Notes under the pieces: model-generated | The model's database searches: none | Told to the model about the DNA's origin: nothing | What the model saw: the letters and a program-made list of their open reading frames with translations, nothing else | Part shown: positions 37,974-47,309 of the stretch, in pieces | Layout: the number at the start of each line of letters is the position of its first letter | Position numbering within the stretch: position 1 is the stretch's first letter | Assembly: GCF_000376785.1 (NCBI RefSeq) | Contig: NZ_AQXX01000125.1 | Location: 1-64,000, forward strand | Reading direction: 5' to 3' | DNA length: 64,000 nucleotides | Origin: Hahella ganghwensis DSM 17046 | GTDB lineage: Bacteria > Pseudomonadota > Gammaproteobacteria > Pseudomonadales > Oleiphilaceae | Program-made: the position numbers and the translations under genes

Positions 37974-38046
37974 CGTCCCCTAGGGGATTCGAACCCCTGT
38001 TACTGCCGTGAAAGGGCAGTGTCCTAGGCCTCTAGACGAAGGGGAC
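37971..38046 (-). tRNA. tRNA-Glu (anticodon TTC)
   Basis: 76-nt minus-strand tRNA with encoded CCA. The acceptor stem is GTCCCCT/AGGGGAC, the anticodon stem-loop CTGCC-CTTTCAC-GGCAG gives TTC, and the T arm is AGGGG-TTCGAAT-CCCCT. It lies 3' of tRNA-Ala in the same operon, with gltX, the synthetase that charges it, just upstream on the same strand. Confidence 0.98.
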
Positions 38047-38075
38047 TAGAAACTTTTTACTTCCTGAGAAGGAAG

Positions 38076-38151
38076 TGGTGGAGCCAGACGGGATCGAACC
38101 GTCGACCTCAACGCTGCCAGCGTTGCGCTCTCCCAGCTGAGCTATGGCCCC
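38076..38151 (-). tRNA. tRNA-Ala (anticodon GGC)
   Basis: 76-nt minus-strand tRNA with encoded CCA. The acceptor begins GGGGCCA and pairs with TGGCTCC (with a G-T pair), and the anticodon stem-loop CAACG-CTGGCAG-CGTTG gives GGC. First gene of the Ala-Glu tRNA operon. Confidence 0.98.
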
Positions 38152-38166
38152 AAACAACGGAGGCGT

Positions 38167-38195
38167 ATGTTAGAGAGTACGGGGGACCGAGTCAA
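38167..38195 (-). promoter_or_regulatory. Sigma-70 promoter of the tRNA operon
   Basis: On the minus strand TTGACT (38195-38190), a 17-bp spacer and TAACAT (38172-38167), about 16 bp before the tRNA-Ala 5' end. Confidence 0.8.
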
Positions 38196-38223
38196 GAACA
38201 ATTCGCCATTAATTTCATTTTTT

Positions 38224-39720
38224 TTACGCGTCTGCTGAAACCGCCTGTAATTCGGCGAATTCCTTCTCCAGTTTCTTTAATCCTTTCTTGGAAAGACCAC
38301 CCAAAGTTTCGATAGCGTCACGCAAACGAGCACGGGACATATCCGGACCGATAAACTCAAGCGATTCCATGACAGACCATGAGTTTGGCGAGCCGGCAAT
38401 TGATACAAAGATCGGAAACATGAAATCGCCCATTTTGATACCGAGCTGTTTGGACAGGCGCTTGGCATGAGCAAAGAGATTGTCCTTGTTCCACTCTCTT
38501 TCCTGCTCATAGGTCCAGAGAATTAACTGCAGCACTTTCTTTTGCGTATCCAGGTCCAGCTTGCCGTTACTGAAATCGCTTTCCGTCAACCCCAGGTAAC
38601 CGCTGCGCAGGAATGTGGTCATGGGAGCGACATCAGATAACACTTCTGCCCGACCGCGAATCTGAGGCACCAGCGGTGTCAGCTTGGACAAACCGTACCC
38701 CCACTCCTCGACTCGCTCGATAAAACTTTCATCGGTCAGTGAATCACGAATCCATAGGGCATTGAGCCAGCGCAGTTTGACCAGATCGAAGATGGGACCA
38801 CCGAGGGATACCCGGCTAATGTCAAAGTTCTCGATCATTTCTGCCAAAGTAAATTTCTCGCGCTCGTCCGGCATGGACCAGCCCATTCGTCCCAGGTAAT
38901 TCATCAATGCTTCCGGCAAAACCCCGAAACGCTCATAGAAATTGATACTGGTGGGGTTCTTGCGCTTGCTCAGCTTGCTTTTATCCGGATTACGCAACAA
39001 AGGCATATGACAAAGCGTCGGCATATCCCAGCCAAAGTATTCATACAACAACTGGTGCTTAGGAGCAGAGTTGATCCATTCCTCGCCGCGAATCACATGG
39101 GTAATTCCCATCAAATGATCATCCACCACGTTGGCAAGATGGTAGGTAGGCATACCGTCGGATTTCAGCAAAATCTGACAGTCAACCTGAGCCCAGTCTA
39201 TCTCGATCGTACCGCGCAGCATGTCATTAATCATGCAGACACCTTCATCAGGCACCTTCATACGAATGACGTACGGAACCCCTTCCGCCAATCGTTTCTG
39301 GACTTCCTCGGCAGGTAGCTCAAGATCCCCTTTGACGCCGGGGTTCAAGCCACGAGCTTTACGGTCTTCACGAATCGCATCAAGCTCTTCCGGGGTCCGG
39401 AAGCAATAGAAGGCATGCCCCTTTTCCACCAGCTGCTCCGCATAGGCCTTATAGCTATCTTTGCGTTCACTCTGGCGATACGGGCCATGTGGACCTCCCA
39501 CATCGGGACCTTCATCCCATTCCAGCCCCATCCAGCGTAACGCATTCAGAATGTCATCTTCTGATTGCTGCGTGCTTCGGGTTTGATCTGTGTCCTCAAT
39601 ACGAAGAATAAACTGGCCGCCATGTTGGCGGGCAAAGCAGAGATTAAACAGCGCAATATAGGCGGTACCGACGTGAGGATCCCCCGTCGGAGAAGGTGCA
39701 ATTCGGGTTCTTACCGTCAT
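38224..39720 (-). CDS. gltX: Glutamyl-tRNA synthetase
   Basis: Class I synthetase that attaches glutamate to tRNA-Glu. The 498-residue protein has the HIGH-equivalent [14 protein letters not shown] (about 8-21) and the KMSKS-equivalent KLSKRK (about 250). An anticodon-binding helical domain follows. The 498-residue length is typical. The start is ATG, with a recognisable promoter just upstream. It lies immediately upstream of the tRNA-Ala/Glu operon on the same strand. Confidence 0.97.
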   Translation of the reverse strand: MTVRTRIAPSPTGDPHVGTAYIALFNLCFARQHGGQFILRIEDTDQTRSTQQSEDDILNALRWMGLEWDEGPDVGGPHGPYRQSERKDSYKAYAEQLVEKGHAFYCFRTPEELDAIREDRKARGLNPGVKGDLELPAEEVQKRLAEGVPYVIRMKVPDEGVCMINDMLRGTIEIDWAQVDCQILLKSDGMPTYHLANVVDDHLMGITHVIRGEEWINSAPKHQLLYEYFGWDMPTLCHMPLLRNPDKSKLSKRKNPTSINFYERFGVLPEALMNYLGRMGWSMPDEREKFTLAEMIENFDISRVSLGGPIFDLVKLRWLNALWIRDSLTDESFIERVEEWGYGLSKLTPLVPQIRGRAEVLSDVAPMTTFLRSGYLGLTESDFSNGKLDLDTQKKVLQLILWTYEQEREWNKDNLFAHAKRLSKQLGIKMGDFMFPIFVSIAGSPNSWSVMESLEFIGPDMSRARLRDAIETLGGLSKKGLKKLEKEFAELQAVSADA

Positions 39721-39762
39721 TAATGAAAATCCTGTAGCGGAACGAAAGTAAAACGAGGACGC

Positions 39763-39791
39763 ATTATATCGACCGAAGGGGGCTTTTTACA
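39763..39791 (-). promoter_or_regulatory. Promoter for gltX
   Basis: On the minus strand a perfect TATAAT (39768-39763) lies 17 bp after TGTAAA (39791-39786), a weak -35. The start codon is about 35 bp beyond the predicted start site. Confidence 0.65.
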
Positions 39792-39809
39792 CTGATTCCG
39801 TATATAGGC

Positions 39810-42308
39810 TTACAGGTCTGTGGTCATGATGGGGGGCGTGGTATTGAAAATATCCGTCCGGAAGTCCGCTCTCAGTTGCTCCGGAGCAACAGCAGACTGC
39901 AAATACCCTCCCTGGACATAGTCACCACCAAAACGCTTCATCATAATGATACTGGTACTTTTCTCAATTCCCATGACTACGACTTCGATGCCGAGGCTGT
40001 GAGCCAGCTTCATGGTGGATTCGGTGATTCTCTCATTCCGGGAATCGTATTCAATCTCCCGGACCATGGTTGAGGCTATCTTCATGCGATCAAAAGGATA
40101 CTTTCTGAGCATGGTGAGGGACACTTCTTCCCGGCCAAAATCATCCAGCGTTACCTTAATTCCCCGACTCTGGAACTCCTTGAAAATATCCAGCAGGCTG
40201 GACTCCTCAGGAAACTCTCGCACTACCGTCTCGCTGATTTCCAACTCCAGGAGCTGACCGTTGATTTCATGCTTATCCAAACAGTTATCGATTTGCTGTA
40301 CCAGTTTGCCCGAGCAAAGTTGCTTCAACGACACATTGAAGGACACCCTCACCGGCTCGGCAAAACGCTCATTGATTTCTTTACAGGCCTGACACATCAG
40401 ATCCACTGACAGAGAATCAAGATCAGCACGCTGCCCAGTCTCCTCGGCAACACTGAAAAACTGTTCCTGGGACATGATACCGTGTTCCGGATGATTCCAG
40501 CGCAGTACCGCTTCAAACTCTGTCGCCACACCAGTTCCCAGTGATACCTTGGGCTGCAAATAGACTTCGAATTGATCACTGTTGATTGCCCTTCTCAAGG
40601 CTTTTTCGATTACCAGACGTTTCTCTGATGATGCATTCAGGGCATGGGTGAAAAACCGATAACGGTTTCCGGACAACTGTTTGGCATCATACATGGCCAG
40701 ATCAGCGCTTTTCATTAACAGATCAGGTGACTGGCCGTCCAGGGGATAAATGGAGATACCAATACTGACGTTAATGGACAGTGAAATTCCTTTGACATCA
40801 AATGCCTTCTGGAACTGCTCGACAATTCGCGATGCCACCACAGAAGCCTGATGAGCTTTCTTGATATCTCTCAGCAGAACACTGAATTCATCGCCACCGG
40901 TTCTAACCAGCACCTGGTCCGTCACCCCGTCTTCCGACATCACCTGCCGGGAAATGTCATCCGACAGCCGCAGGCATGACTGAATACGTGTCGAAGCTTC
41001 CTTGACCAGCTCATCACCTATCGCGTTACCGTATTTCAGGTTAATGTCCTTGAATCCATTCATATCGATATAGAGAACCCCGAACACCTGGTCCTGACGG
41101 CTTGCCAGACCCACGGCCTTATCCAGAATCTGGGTAAAGGCCTGACGATTCGGTAGACCGGTGAGAGGATCAAAGTAGGTCATCTCCTTGATTCGGGTTC
41201 TCACCAGACGCTGCGATTCCGCCAGATCATTCACCAGCGTATACAACTCACCAAACTCATCCTGACGATGATCTGTCAGAATCATTTCCCTGCCTGCGCG
41301 GAAATCGAGCAGTTGATTCTTCAATCTCATCAGCGGCGTTACCAGCATGCCATTCAGGGTGGAATAGATCAGCAGGAAGGCGACAATACAGACCCCGACA
41401 ATACTCCAGGCGATTCCCCAGACAATCGGACTAACCACCCTGCTGATCACCTCCTGAGTGATCACTCCGACGGCCAGCAACTGGTCGGTTACCCGATAGA
41501 ATCCACCCAGGTAGTATTCCTGGTCGATATTGATACTCCGCAATCGGCCAATACCGGAATTAACAACCTGATTAACCAGGGATCGCATTTTGTCGTCCAG
41601 CACCAATGTGGAGAAATAGGGATCTCCTGTCGAACTGGTCAGCGCCACCAAACCTTCCGGCAAGTCCAGGGTGGAAGCCAGACGATTGTTGATATTGGGA
41701 ATGCGCAACACCAGCACCAGATAACCTTTGTATCGCGAAATACCAGTCCCTGTACCTGGAGTTTCATCTTCCGGTGCGAGAATGCGCTGAGCAATCACAT
41801 AATCGATAAAACCGCCGGAGCTGTTATCAAAATAAAGCTTATCCATAAATTTCGGGCTTTCAGATATCAGCCGTTTATGGAAGTCCTCTTTATCGCTGGG
41901 GCTGGCAAATTCGTCGACCACCAGGGTGTCTGCTCTACCGTCAGGCAGATAAATACCAATCTCGGTATATTGTGGAAATGCGCGACGATAATCGCTGAGG
42001 ATACTCAATACTGCCGGTTGCATGACCCGATATCGGGTCGTCTCAGGCAATGCCAGATAACGTCCAATCACTTCATTGGTGGCAAACAGATCTAGATTGG
42101 CGCGAGCAGTGGCCAGCTCTTTGGAAAGTTCCGAACTCAGGCTACGCAAGGCCAGCTCCATCTGATTTTCCAATATACGCAGGCTGTTTTCCCGCATATA
42201 CAGATAAGACATGGAGCCTATCGCAATCAACGGTAGCGTGATCAACGGCAATACGACCAGGAAGATCTTTAACCTGAGGTTTGATTTCGATACAAAGCGG
42301 CCAAACAT
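39810..42308 (-). CDS. GGDEF-EAL membrane protein with periplasmic sensor (MbaA-like)
   Basis: c-di-GMP signalling protein of 832 residues. A membrane helix (about 14-37) and a second at about 297-320 flank a large periplasmic sensor region. Next come a HAMP-like segment (about 320-375), GGDEF (about 385-550) with the intact active site RTGGDEFSVLL, and EAL (about 575-825). The EAL domain reads EAVLRW, NVS, EISE, DDFG and K, but the usual AEGVE base motif is VMGIE and KID is KIA, so phosphodiesterase activity is doubtful. No RxxD I-site precedes GGDEF. The gene begins one base after the stop of a polyamine-binding-like periplasmic gene. Confidence 0.88.
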   Translation of the reverse strand: MFGRFVSKSNLRLKIFLVVLPLITLPLIAIGSMSYLYMRENSLRILENQMELALRSLSSELSKELATARANLDLFATNEVIGRYLALPETTRYRVMQPAVLSILSDYRRAFPQYTEIGIYLPDGRADTLVVDEFASPSDKEDFHKRLISESPKFMDKLYFDNSSGGFIDYVIAQRILAPEDETPGTGTGISRYKGYLVLVLRIPNINNRLASTLDLPEGLVALTSSTGDPYFSTLVLDDKMRSLVNQVVNSGIGRLRSINIDQEYYLGGFYRVTDQLLAVGVITQEVISRVVSPIVWGIAWSIVGVCIVAFLLIYSTLNGMLVTPLMRLKNQLLDFRAGREMILTDHRQDEFGELYTLVNDLAESQRLVRTRIKEMTYFDPLTGLPNRQAFTQILDKAVGLASRQDQVFGVLYIDMNGFKDINLKYGNAIGDELVKEASTRIQSCLRLSDDISRQVMSEDGVTDQVLVRTGGDEFSVLLRDIKKAHQASVVASRIVEQFQKAFDVKGISLSINVSIGISIYPLDGQSPDLLMKSADLAMYDAKQLSGNRYRFFTHALNASSEKRLVIEKALRRAINSDQFEVYLQPKVSLGTGVATEFEAVLRWNHPEHGIMSQEQFFSVAEETGQRADLDSLSVDLMCQACKEINERFAEPVRVSFNVSLKQLCSGKLVQQIDNCLDKHEINGQLLELEISETVVREFPEESSLLDIFKEFQSRGIKVTLDDFGREEVSLTMLRKYPFDRMKIASTMVREIEYDSRNERITESTMKLAHSLGIEVVVMGIEKSTSIIMMKRFGGDYVQGGYLQSAVAPEQLRADFRTDIFNTTPPIMTTDL

Positions 42309-42309
42309 A

Positions 42310-43488
42310 TTACTTAGTTAACTCGAGAAATAGCTGATTGCGGTGTCGCACCAGCTCAGGACTGACCGGAATATAGGATTCCGCCCGCTTAAGAATCTCG
42401 TCGGGTGGGTAAATAATCTGATTCTTCCGATGCTTCAGGCTCTGAAACGCCTCCACCCCATCAACTGTTGAGGCATAGTTCAGCGATTCCGCCATTAGCG
42501 CCGCGTTTTCCGGCTCCAACAGGAAATTGATAAAGCGATGGGCATTTTCAGGTTGTCTGGACGCCTTAGCGACAGCAATATAGTCCACCCACAGATTTGT
42601 GCCTTCTTCCGGATGGACGTAGGCAATCCGTCGATCAATGTCCTGCAACGTCTGCGCGTCCCCGCTATAAACCATAGCCATGGCAATTCGTCCGTGCAGC
42701 AATTCCGATGATTCATCCAGTCTTGGATAAGCATAGCTCAAGACAAACTCTTTTTGGCGAATTAATACCTGATAGGCGGCATCCAAGTCAGCCCTAGATG
42801 CCGGATTCAATGACAATCCCATGGATTTTTGTGCCATTCCAAAGACATCCACAGAATCATTGATCATCATGATGTGCTGCCACAAATCTGGATTTGGACT
42901 GAAGAAATCCTTCCACGACTCCGGTGGTTTCTCCAGCAGGTCTGACCTGAATGCAATTCCGATGGTTCCCCATAACAAAGGTATGGCATATTCCTCGAGT
43001 TCTGGCGTAAACATCAGCCACTTGGGCTTGATATAAGCCCGGTTCGGGAGCGCCAGCCGGTCCAGTCGATCTATCCAGTTGGGCGCTATATATTCCCGCA
43101 TGCTCGCACCGGAGCCAATAATAAGATCCAGCCCCTCTCCCCCGGTTTGAGCCAAAAGGGCTTGTTTGCCCTCATCTGATGTGAAGTAGTGAAAACCAAC
43201 CCTGATACCGGTTTCACGTCGGAATTTTTCGGTAAGTTCAACCGGCATGTAGTCAGGCCAGTTATATATCATCAGGACATTTTGGGGAGTCGGATCGCTG
43301 TTTTTGATTTGTAGATTCGGCCTGAGTTCTTCATTAGGCCGGAGGCCTATATTAGCGCCAGGTTCTTCATCTGAAACAGGCAGGGCCTCAACAGAATAGG
43401 CGGCAGGAACACAGACCAGCATCAGGCTGGCAAGCATCAGCAGCAAGCGCGGTAGGAAAGTAAAACTGCCGTATTTGATATCCTGCAT
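42310..43488 (-). CDS. Periplasmic PotD/PotF-like binding protein (NspS-like)
   Basis: Family-1 extracellular solute-binding protein of 392 residues. It has a signal peptide (about 1-33), then MIYNWPDYMPVELTEKF (about 72-88), the polyamine-binder type opening, DLIIGSGASMREYI, PLLWGTIGIAFRSD and FINFLLEPENAALMAE near the end. No ABC permease or ATPase gene is nearby; instead the next gene, one base away, is a GGDEF-EAL protein. That matches Vibrio nspS-mbaA, where NspS presents spermidine/norspermidine signals to MbaA. I start at ATG 43488; an upstream TTG is possible. Confidence 0.85.
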   Translation of the reverse strand: MQDIKYGSFTFLPRLLLMLASLMLVCVPAAYSVEALPVSDEEPGANIGLRPNEELRPNLQIKNSDPTPQNVLMIYNWPDYMPVELTEKFRRETGIRVGFHYFTSDEGKQALLAQTGGEGLDLIIGSGASMREYIAPNWIDRLDRLALPNRAYIKPKWLMFTPELEEYAIPLLWGTIGIAFRSDLLEKPPESWKDFFSPNPDLWQHIMMINDSVDVFGMAQKSMGLSLNPASRADLDAAYQVLIRQKEFVLSYAYPRLDESSELLHGRIAMAMVYSGDAQTLQDIDRRIAYVHPEEGTNLWVDYIAVAKASRQPENAHRFINFLLEPENAALMAESLNYASTVDGVEAFQSLKHRKNQIIYPPDEILKRAESYIPVSPELVRHRNQLFLELTK

Positions 43489-43580
43489 GTAAACGTGTGG
43501 CAACCCCTGGGAGCTATGCGTTGGAAAATCACGTGGTAAACGTTACAAAGATTATCAAACTAGCAGGAATTAATAAAAGA

Positions 43581-43609
43581 AAAAGCCAGCTCACTGAGCT
43601 GGCTTTTTC
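43581..43609 (-). terminator. Rho-independent terminator after the 39-residue gene
   Basis: A/T-flanked AGCCAGCTCA/TGAGCTGGCT inverted repeat with T-runs in both directions, 28 bp after the small ORF stop; it can act on either strand. Confidence 0.85.
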
Positions 43610-43636
43610 ACAGAAATCAAATGGCTGCTGCGCTTA

Positions 43637-43756
43637 TCAGGCCTTGAACTCCGCCACCCACTCACCGTTGGTATCCGGCCAGCACTTGATAAGAACCGCT
43701 GAACATGCAGTCAGGTATGCATCCAAAGCACCATATGAATCGAATCTCTTAACCAT
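43637..43756 (-). CDS. Small hypothetical protein, 39 residues
   Basis: ATG-initiated minus-strand ORF encoding MVKRFDSYGALDAYLTACSA and continuing to the end VAEFKA. It contains two cysteines and a tryptophan-rich WPDTNGEW segment. A purine-rich GAGAGTAA lies about seven bases upstream, and a strong terminator follows. The gene-terminator unit stands alone between the periplasmic binding protein and a cyclase gene. No family is recognised. The self-contained unit argues for a genuine gene, though short ORFs can arise by chance. Confidence 0.6.
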   Translation of the reverse strand: MVKRFDSYGALDAYLTACSAVLIKCWPDTNGEWVAEFKA

Positions 43757-43884
43757 GGTTTACTCTCAAATACTGCTAAACACATTCAAAAAAATCGGAG
43801 GGTGATTGTAGTCTGGCAGACTGCCGATAAAATTCGTAATAGTACGTAATTTATACAGACTAGTACGGTTGGTTGGGACACTAA

Positions 43885-45513
43885 TCACACATCCGCGGAA
43901 GCCAAACAATTGGTGGGACGTACCTTCGCGGCCTGATCCCGGCCACGATTTTTCGCCATATACATTGCCTGATCGGCCCAGGCGATCCAGTCATCAGGAC
44001 AGTCTTCGGTGTCGGGCACTCCCCCTGTCACGCCACAGCTGATCGTGATCCACTTGGAGTGAGAAGCGTATTGATGAGGAATCTGCATTTCCCGAACCGA
44101 TTCGCAAAGACGCTCAGCCACTGCCACCCCCTGCTCATAAGACGTATTCGGTAACACGATAATAAATTCTTCACCACCGTAGCGTGCCGTAAGGTCATAA
44201 CGCTTATTCGCCGACTTCGAGAGTGCCGACGCAACCTCTTTGAGCACAGAATCGCCCATGGCATGGCCATAGTTATCATTGTATTTCTTAAAGAAGTCGA
44301 CATCACACACAATGATCGACAGCGGACAGCCTTTGGATACACAGTACTTCCATTGCTCCACCATGTATTGATCAAACGCACGCCTGTTCGCCAGTCCAGT
44401 CAGCGGATCAGTTAATGAAAGGTCGCGTAACTGAGCACTCTGGTCGCGCAATTGCCCGACCAGCCGATAGAACATATCGCCAATCGTCCCAATTTCATCC
44501 TGATTTAATCTAGGAGCCTGTAATGCCTCGTCCTCCGGCAGATTTTTGACCCACAGGACATAGTTTTTCAAATCTGCCAGCGGACTGATCACCAAAATGT
44601 AAATCAGAAACGCAAACGCCAACATAACCAGAAAGATGGCTGCAGACATATAAAAGCTGAAATCGGTGAAGGCCTTTGAAACCAATCTAAAAAAATCCCT
44701 TGAGATATTTACCTCCACCAGAATGGACAGGTCACTATATAAATCCGGTAACAGGGTATAGCTGAGCAATTTTTTGTCGTTGATTTTCTTGACATAGATG
44801 GGTGTTTCATTCGTGATTTTTGCCACCACACTCTGATGCATCATCCTCGGCTCGTTGTCCCCAAGCATATAAAGGTTGAAAGGAATACCAGCCGCTTTTT
44901 GAATTTTACCGAGTACAGACCCGGTAATCAGGCGTCCGAGAAGTAACCCGCCAACCGGAGGACCACTGAGATCTGAACGTAGAACAGGCTTTAATGAAAT
45001 CAACATCAGACCATACCTGGTCTGCAACAACCCTGTATATCCGGCCTCCTTGTCAGTACCCGAATTCAGGGCCAGTGAAAGCATAAAACCTGGGATCGGA
45101 GGACTATTCAGAGGGAGTTCCTCAATATGCATATCGAGCCCGGCGTCAAAGTCCCAGGTTTTGCCCCAGACCACGTCGCCATTTTCCCGATAGTAAATCA
45201 CCGCATGAAGCCCCAGGTTGGCCAGGGATTCATCATTCAGATTGGACTTGATGAAAGAGGCTTTCTGATTAAGGATGAATTCATAACTGTCATCCCAGGC
45301 TGACCAGTCAAGATTGACCTGTTCCAGAACTTCCAGTTCATGGAAAATAGCGCCGGTGATACGATCCACCTCTATTCTCGCACGCTGCCCCTCCAGTTCC
45401 TCCACAGCAGGCAATAACTTTGTGAGAACCACCACAGCCAACAGAACTGCCATGACCAAAATACTGAAGGCTAACGAAGCACCGAATTTAAACCAGAGTG
45501 ACAGAGTTTTCAT
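43885..45513 (-). CDS. Diguanylate cyclase with CHASE4-type periplasmic sensor
   Basis: Membrane diguanylate cyclase of 542 residues making c-di-GMP from two GTP. Membrane helices at about 8-30 and 275-300 bracket a periplasmic domain with NLDWSAWDDSYEFI (about 64-77), the CHASE4 signature. A HAMP-like stretch is followed by a GGDEF domain with DPLTGLANRRAFD (about 365) and RYGGEEFIIVLP (about 441-452). KxxD replaces RxxD at the inhibitory site. I use the ATG at 45513; the upstream TTG has no ribosome site. Confidence 0.9.
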   Translation of the reverse strand: MKTLSLWFKFGASLAFSILVMAVLLAVVVLTKLLPAVEELEGQRARIEVDRITGAIFHELEVLEQVNLDWSAWDDSYEFILNQKASFIKSNLNDESLANLGLHAVIYYRENGDVVWGKTWDFDAGLDMHIEELPLNSPPIPGFMLSLALNSGTDKEAGYTGLLQTRYGLMLISLKPVLRSDLSGPPVGGLLLGRLITGSVLGKIQKAAGIPFNLYMLGDNEPRMMHQSVVAKITNETPIYVKKINDKKLLSYTLLPDLYSDLSILVEVNISRDFFRLVSKAFTDFSFYMSAAIFLVMLAFAFLIYILVISPLADLKNYVLWVKNLPEDEALQAPRLNQDEIGTIGDMFYRLVGQLRDQSAQLRDLSLTDPLTGLANRRAFDQYMVEQWKYCVSKGCPLSIIVCDVDFFKKYNDNYGHAMGDSVLKEVASALSKSANKRYDLTARYGGEEFIIVLPNTSYEQGVAVAERLCESVREMQIPHQYASHSKWITISCGVTGGVPDTEDCPDDWIAWADQAMYMAKNRGRDQAAKVRPTNCLASADV

Positions 45514-45549
45514 TGCTGGGCATAACAACCATATATTTATCGATTCCAG

Positions 45550-45689
45550 CAGGCTGTTGAAAAACTACCTGTGTTGCAGCTGCGGCGTTAAAAACAGCCT
45601 CAAAATGCTCATTTACTCCCTGTAAAGCCCGCTTTTTCAGTCATTTTTGCCTTGCATCGGCTGCCTCGCCAAAGTTTTTGAACGGCCTG
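45550..45689. repeat. MITE-like element with imperfect terminal inverted repeats
   Basis: 140-bp element whose ends CAGGCTGTTGAAAAACT (45550-45566) and, inverted, CAGGCCGTTCAAAAACT (45689-45673) match at 15 of 17 bases. The interior has no ORF of its own. Sequences with TTTTTCAACAGCCTG ends recur as small non-autonomous repeats in many Pseudomonas-like genomes. Target duplications are not evident by eye. Confidence 0.65.
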
Positions 45690-45963
45690 CCAGAGACCAG
45701 GAGTTTTTCTGCCTACTGATCCGCTGATAATCCCGCCCGCCGGATAAACTGGTCGCCCCGACCTCCCGAAACATTCGGATGAATAGATACAACGGCTATA
45801 CCAAAAGCATAGCCTCCCCTTCCTCACTGTCTACGAAAAATTCCATTAAATAGCTGTATAAAAAAGAATCAGGAGAACTTTTTTACCCAGTGCCCGCTAT
45901 AGACCAAATTAGGATGATTATTCTAAAAATAATTCCTAGTATCGATTTAACCTCGTTAACCAT

Positions 45964-45985
45964 GCTGAACAAAGGCTTGTTCAGC
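45964..45985. promoter_or_regulatory. Palindrome in the leader of the 141-residue gene
   Basis: GCTGAACAA/TTGTTCAGC, perfect 9-bp arms around AGGC, 24 bp before the next start codon. Could be an RNA hairpin or an operator. Confidence 0.4.
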
Positions 45986-46008
45986 ACTATGGACTCAAAG
46001 CAAAGAAT

Positions 46009-46434
46009 ATGACTCAAAGCAAAACGCCTCCAAATTCCGAGCAGTCAAACGAAGTTATCGGAAAATTCCAATCCCAGATATCCAGTGGTATTTCCCTGCT
46101 GGAAACTGAAGGCAGGAAGTTTCTCAACAATCTGGGCGCTGATCTGGATAATGAAGACAGGAGCCTGACGGCCATCATCACCAGACTTCGTCAGAAAAAT
46201 CCAACATTGAAACAATTCACATTGAATCTGGACACCTCGACCTATGACCTGAGAGAAAAAGCCAGCTGGAACCTGCACATGATGTCCGCCTACGCCAGGA
46301 TACAGGCTGAAAAAGCTTATCAACGGGATCTCAGGCCGAGAATTGTCGCGGTTATTGAAAGGCTGGATGCTGGATTTAAAAAGCTTTCGGAAAGACCGAA
46401 GAGAGACAGTCATGAGGAGACTGAACAGGAGTAA
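46009..46434 (+). CDS. Hypothetical helical protein, 141 residues
   Basis: Soluble, mostly helical, charged protein without signal peptide or membrane segment. Segments such as IGKFQSQISSGISLLETEGRK (shortened here to IGKFQSQISSGISLLETEG) and YARIQAEKAYQRDLRPRIVAV look amphipathic, which would fit a phasin-like or coiled-coil protein, but no family is clear. It has an ATG start and is followed by a strong terminator, so it is an independent gene. It is preceded by an intergenic region with a MITE and a palindrome. Confidence 0.65.
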   Translation: MTQSKTPPNSEQSNEVIGKFQSQISSGISLLETEGRKFLNNLGADLDNEDRSLTAIITRLRQKNPTLKQFTLNLDTSTYDLREKASWNLHMMSAYARIQAEKAYQRDLRPRIVAVIERLDAGFKKLSERPKRDSHEETEQE

Positions 46435-46483
46435 CCTGTAAATTGCCCCTTAACCCTCACTACTCTTAGAGCTAGAGTGGATT

Positions 46484-46509
46484 TAGGCCCCGTTTGGGGC
46501 CTTTTTTTC
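46484..46509 (+). terminator. Rho-independent terminator
   Basis: AGGCCCC/GGGGCCT stem with GTTT loop followed by seven T, after the 141-residue gene. Confidence 0.93.
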
Positions 46510-46540
46510 TATAGCCAGCTCAAAAGACACTTAGGATATC

Positions 46541-47188
46541 TCAGCTCTGCAGACAAACTCCCACACCCGCCAGTCCACAATACCCGTTAGGGTTCTTGGC
46601 AAGATACTGTTGATGATAGGTCTCGGCGTAATAGAAATTGTCCAAAGGACAGATTTCAGTAGTAATTTCTCCCACTTGGCTCTGATCCAGGGCCTGCTGA
46701 AATTGCGTCCTTGAAGCCAGCGCCGCCTCTTCCTGTACTTCAGTGGTGAAATAAATGGCAGAACGGTACTGGGTTCCCACATCGTTTCCCTGACGCATCC
46801 CCTGGGTTGGATTGTGGTTTTCCCAAAAGATCTTCAACAGAGACTGATAATCTATTCTGGCAGGCTCATAAACTACAAGGACAGCCTCAGCATGACCGGT
46901 TAAACCGGAACAGGCCTCTTCATAGGTAGGATTGGGTGTATAGCCGCCAGTATAGCCAACCGCCGTGGTATAGACGCCTGATTGTTGCCAGAACAAACGT
47001 TCAGCCCCCCAGAAACACCCCAAAGCAAATGCCGCAGTCTCGATCCCTTCAGGAAAAGGCCCGATAAAACTGACACCGGTAACATAATGGATTGGATCGA
47101 CTGCCAGAGGCGTATCTCTGCCGGGAAGCGCTTCCTCCGGCCGGGGAATCATTTGCTTGTGTAGCATCCAATCTTTTAGGAGACTCAT
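46541..47188 (-). CDS. msrA: Peptide methionine (S)-S-oxide reductase MsrA
   Basis: Repairs oxidised methionine using thioredoxin. The 215-residue protein begins [20 protein letters not shown], as in E. coli MsrA, and contains the catalytic cysteine in [14 protein letters not shown] (about 50-63), then [14 protein letters not shown]. The resolving-cysteine region is near the C-terminus ([14 protein letters not shown]). I take the ATG at 47188 because it matches the family start; an upstream in-frame start would add an unrelated 28 residues. There is a purine-rich ribosome site. Confidence 0.95.
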   Translation of the reverse strand: MSLLKDWMLHKQMIPRPEEALPGRDTPLAVDPIHYVTGVSFIGPFPEGIETAAFALGCFWGAERLFWQQSGVYTTAVGYTGGYTPNPTYEEACSGLTGHAEAVLVVYEPARIDYQSLLKIFWENHNPTQGMRQGNDVGTQYRSAIYFTTEVQEEAALASRTQFQQALDQSQVGEITTEICPLDNFYYAETYHQQYLAKNPNGYCGLAGVGVCLQS

Positions 47189-47309
47189 GTCATTACCCTT
47201 TTCGCTGAAACTGTTATCACTTTGATATCTATACGCTATCTCTTTGACAACAGTCCAGCAGCAATGGTTCAACAGGGTCTCTTAGCACTTCATATTACTC
47301 ATAGTCAGC

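Noticed and set aside
41268-42095. 275-codon plus-strand open frame
   Set aside because: Antisense to the GGDEF-EAL protein with no ribosome site or family features; the reverse-strand gene is clear.
45609-45827. 72-codon minus-strand open frame
   Set aside because: It overlaps the MITE-like repeat and has no start signal or similarity I recognise.
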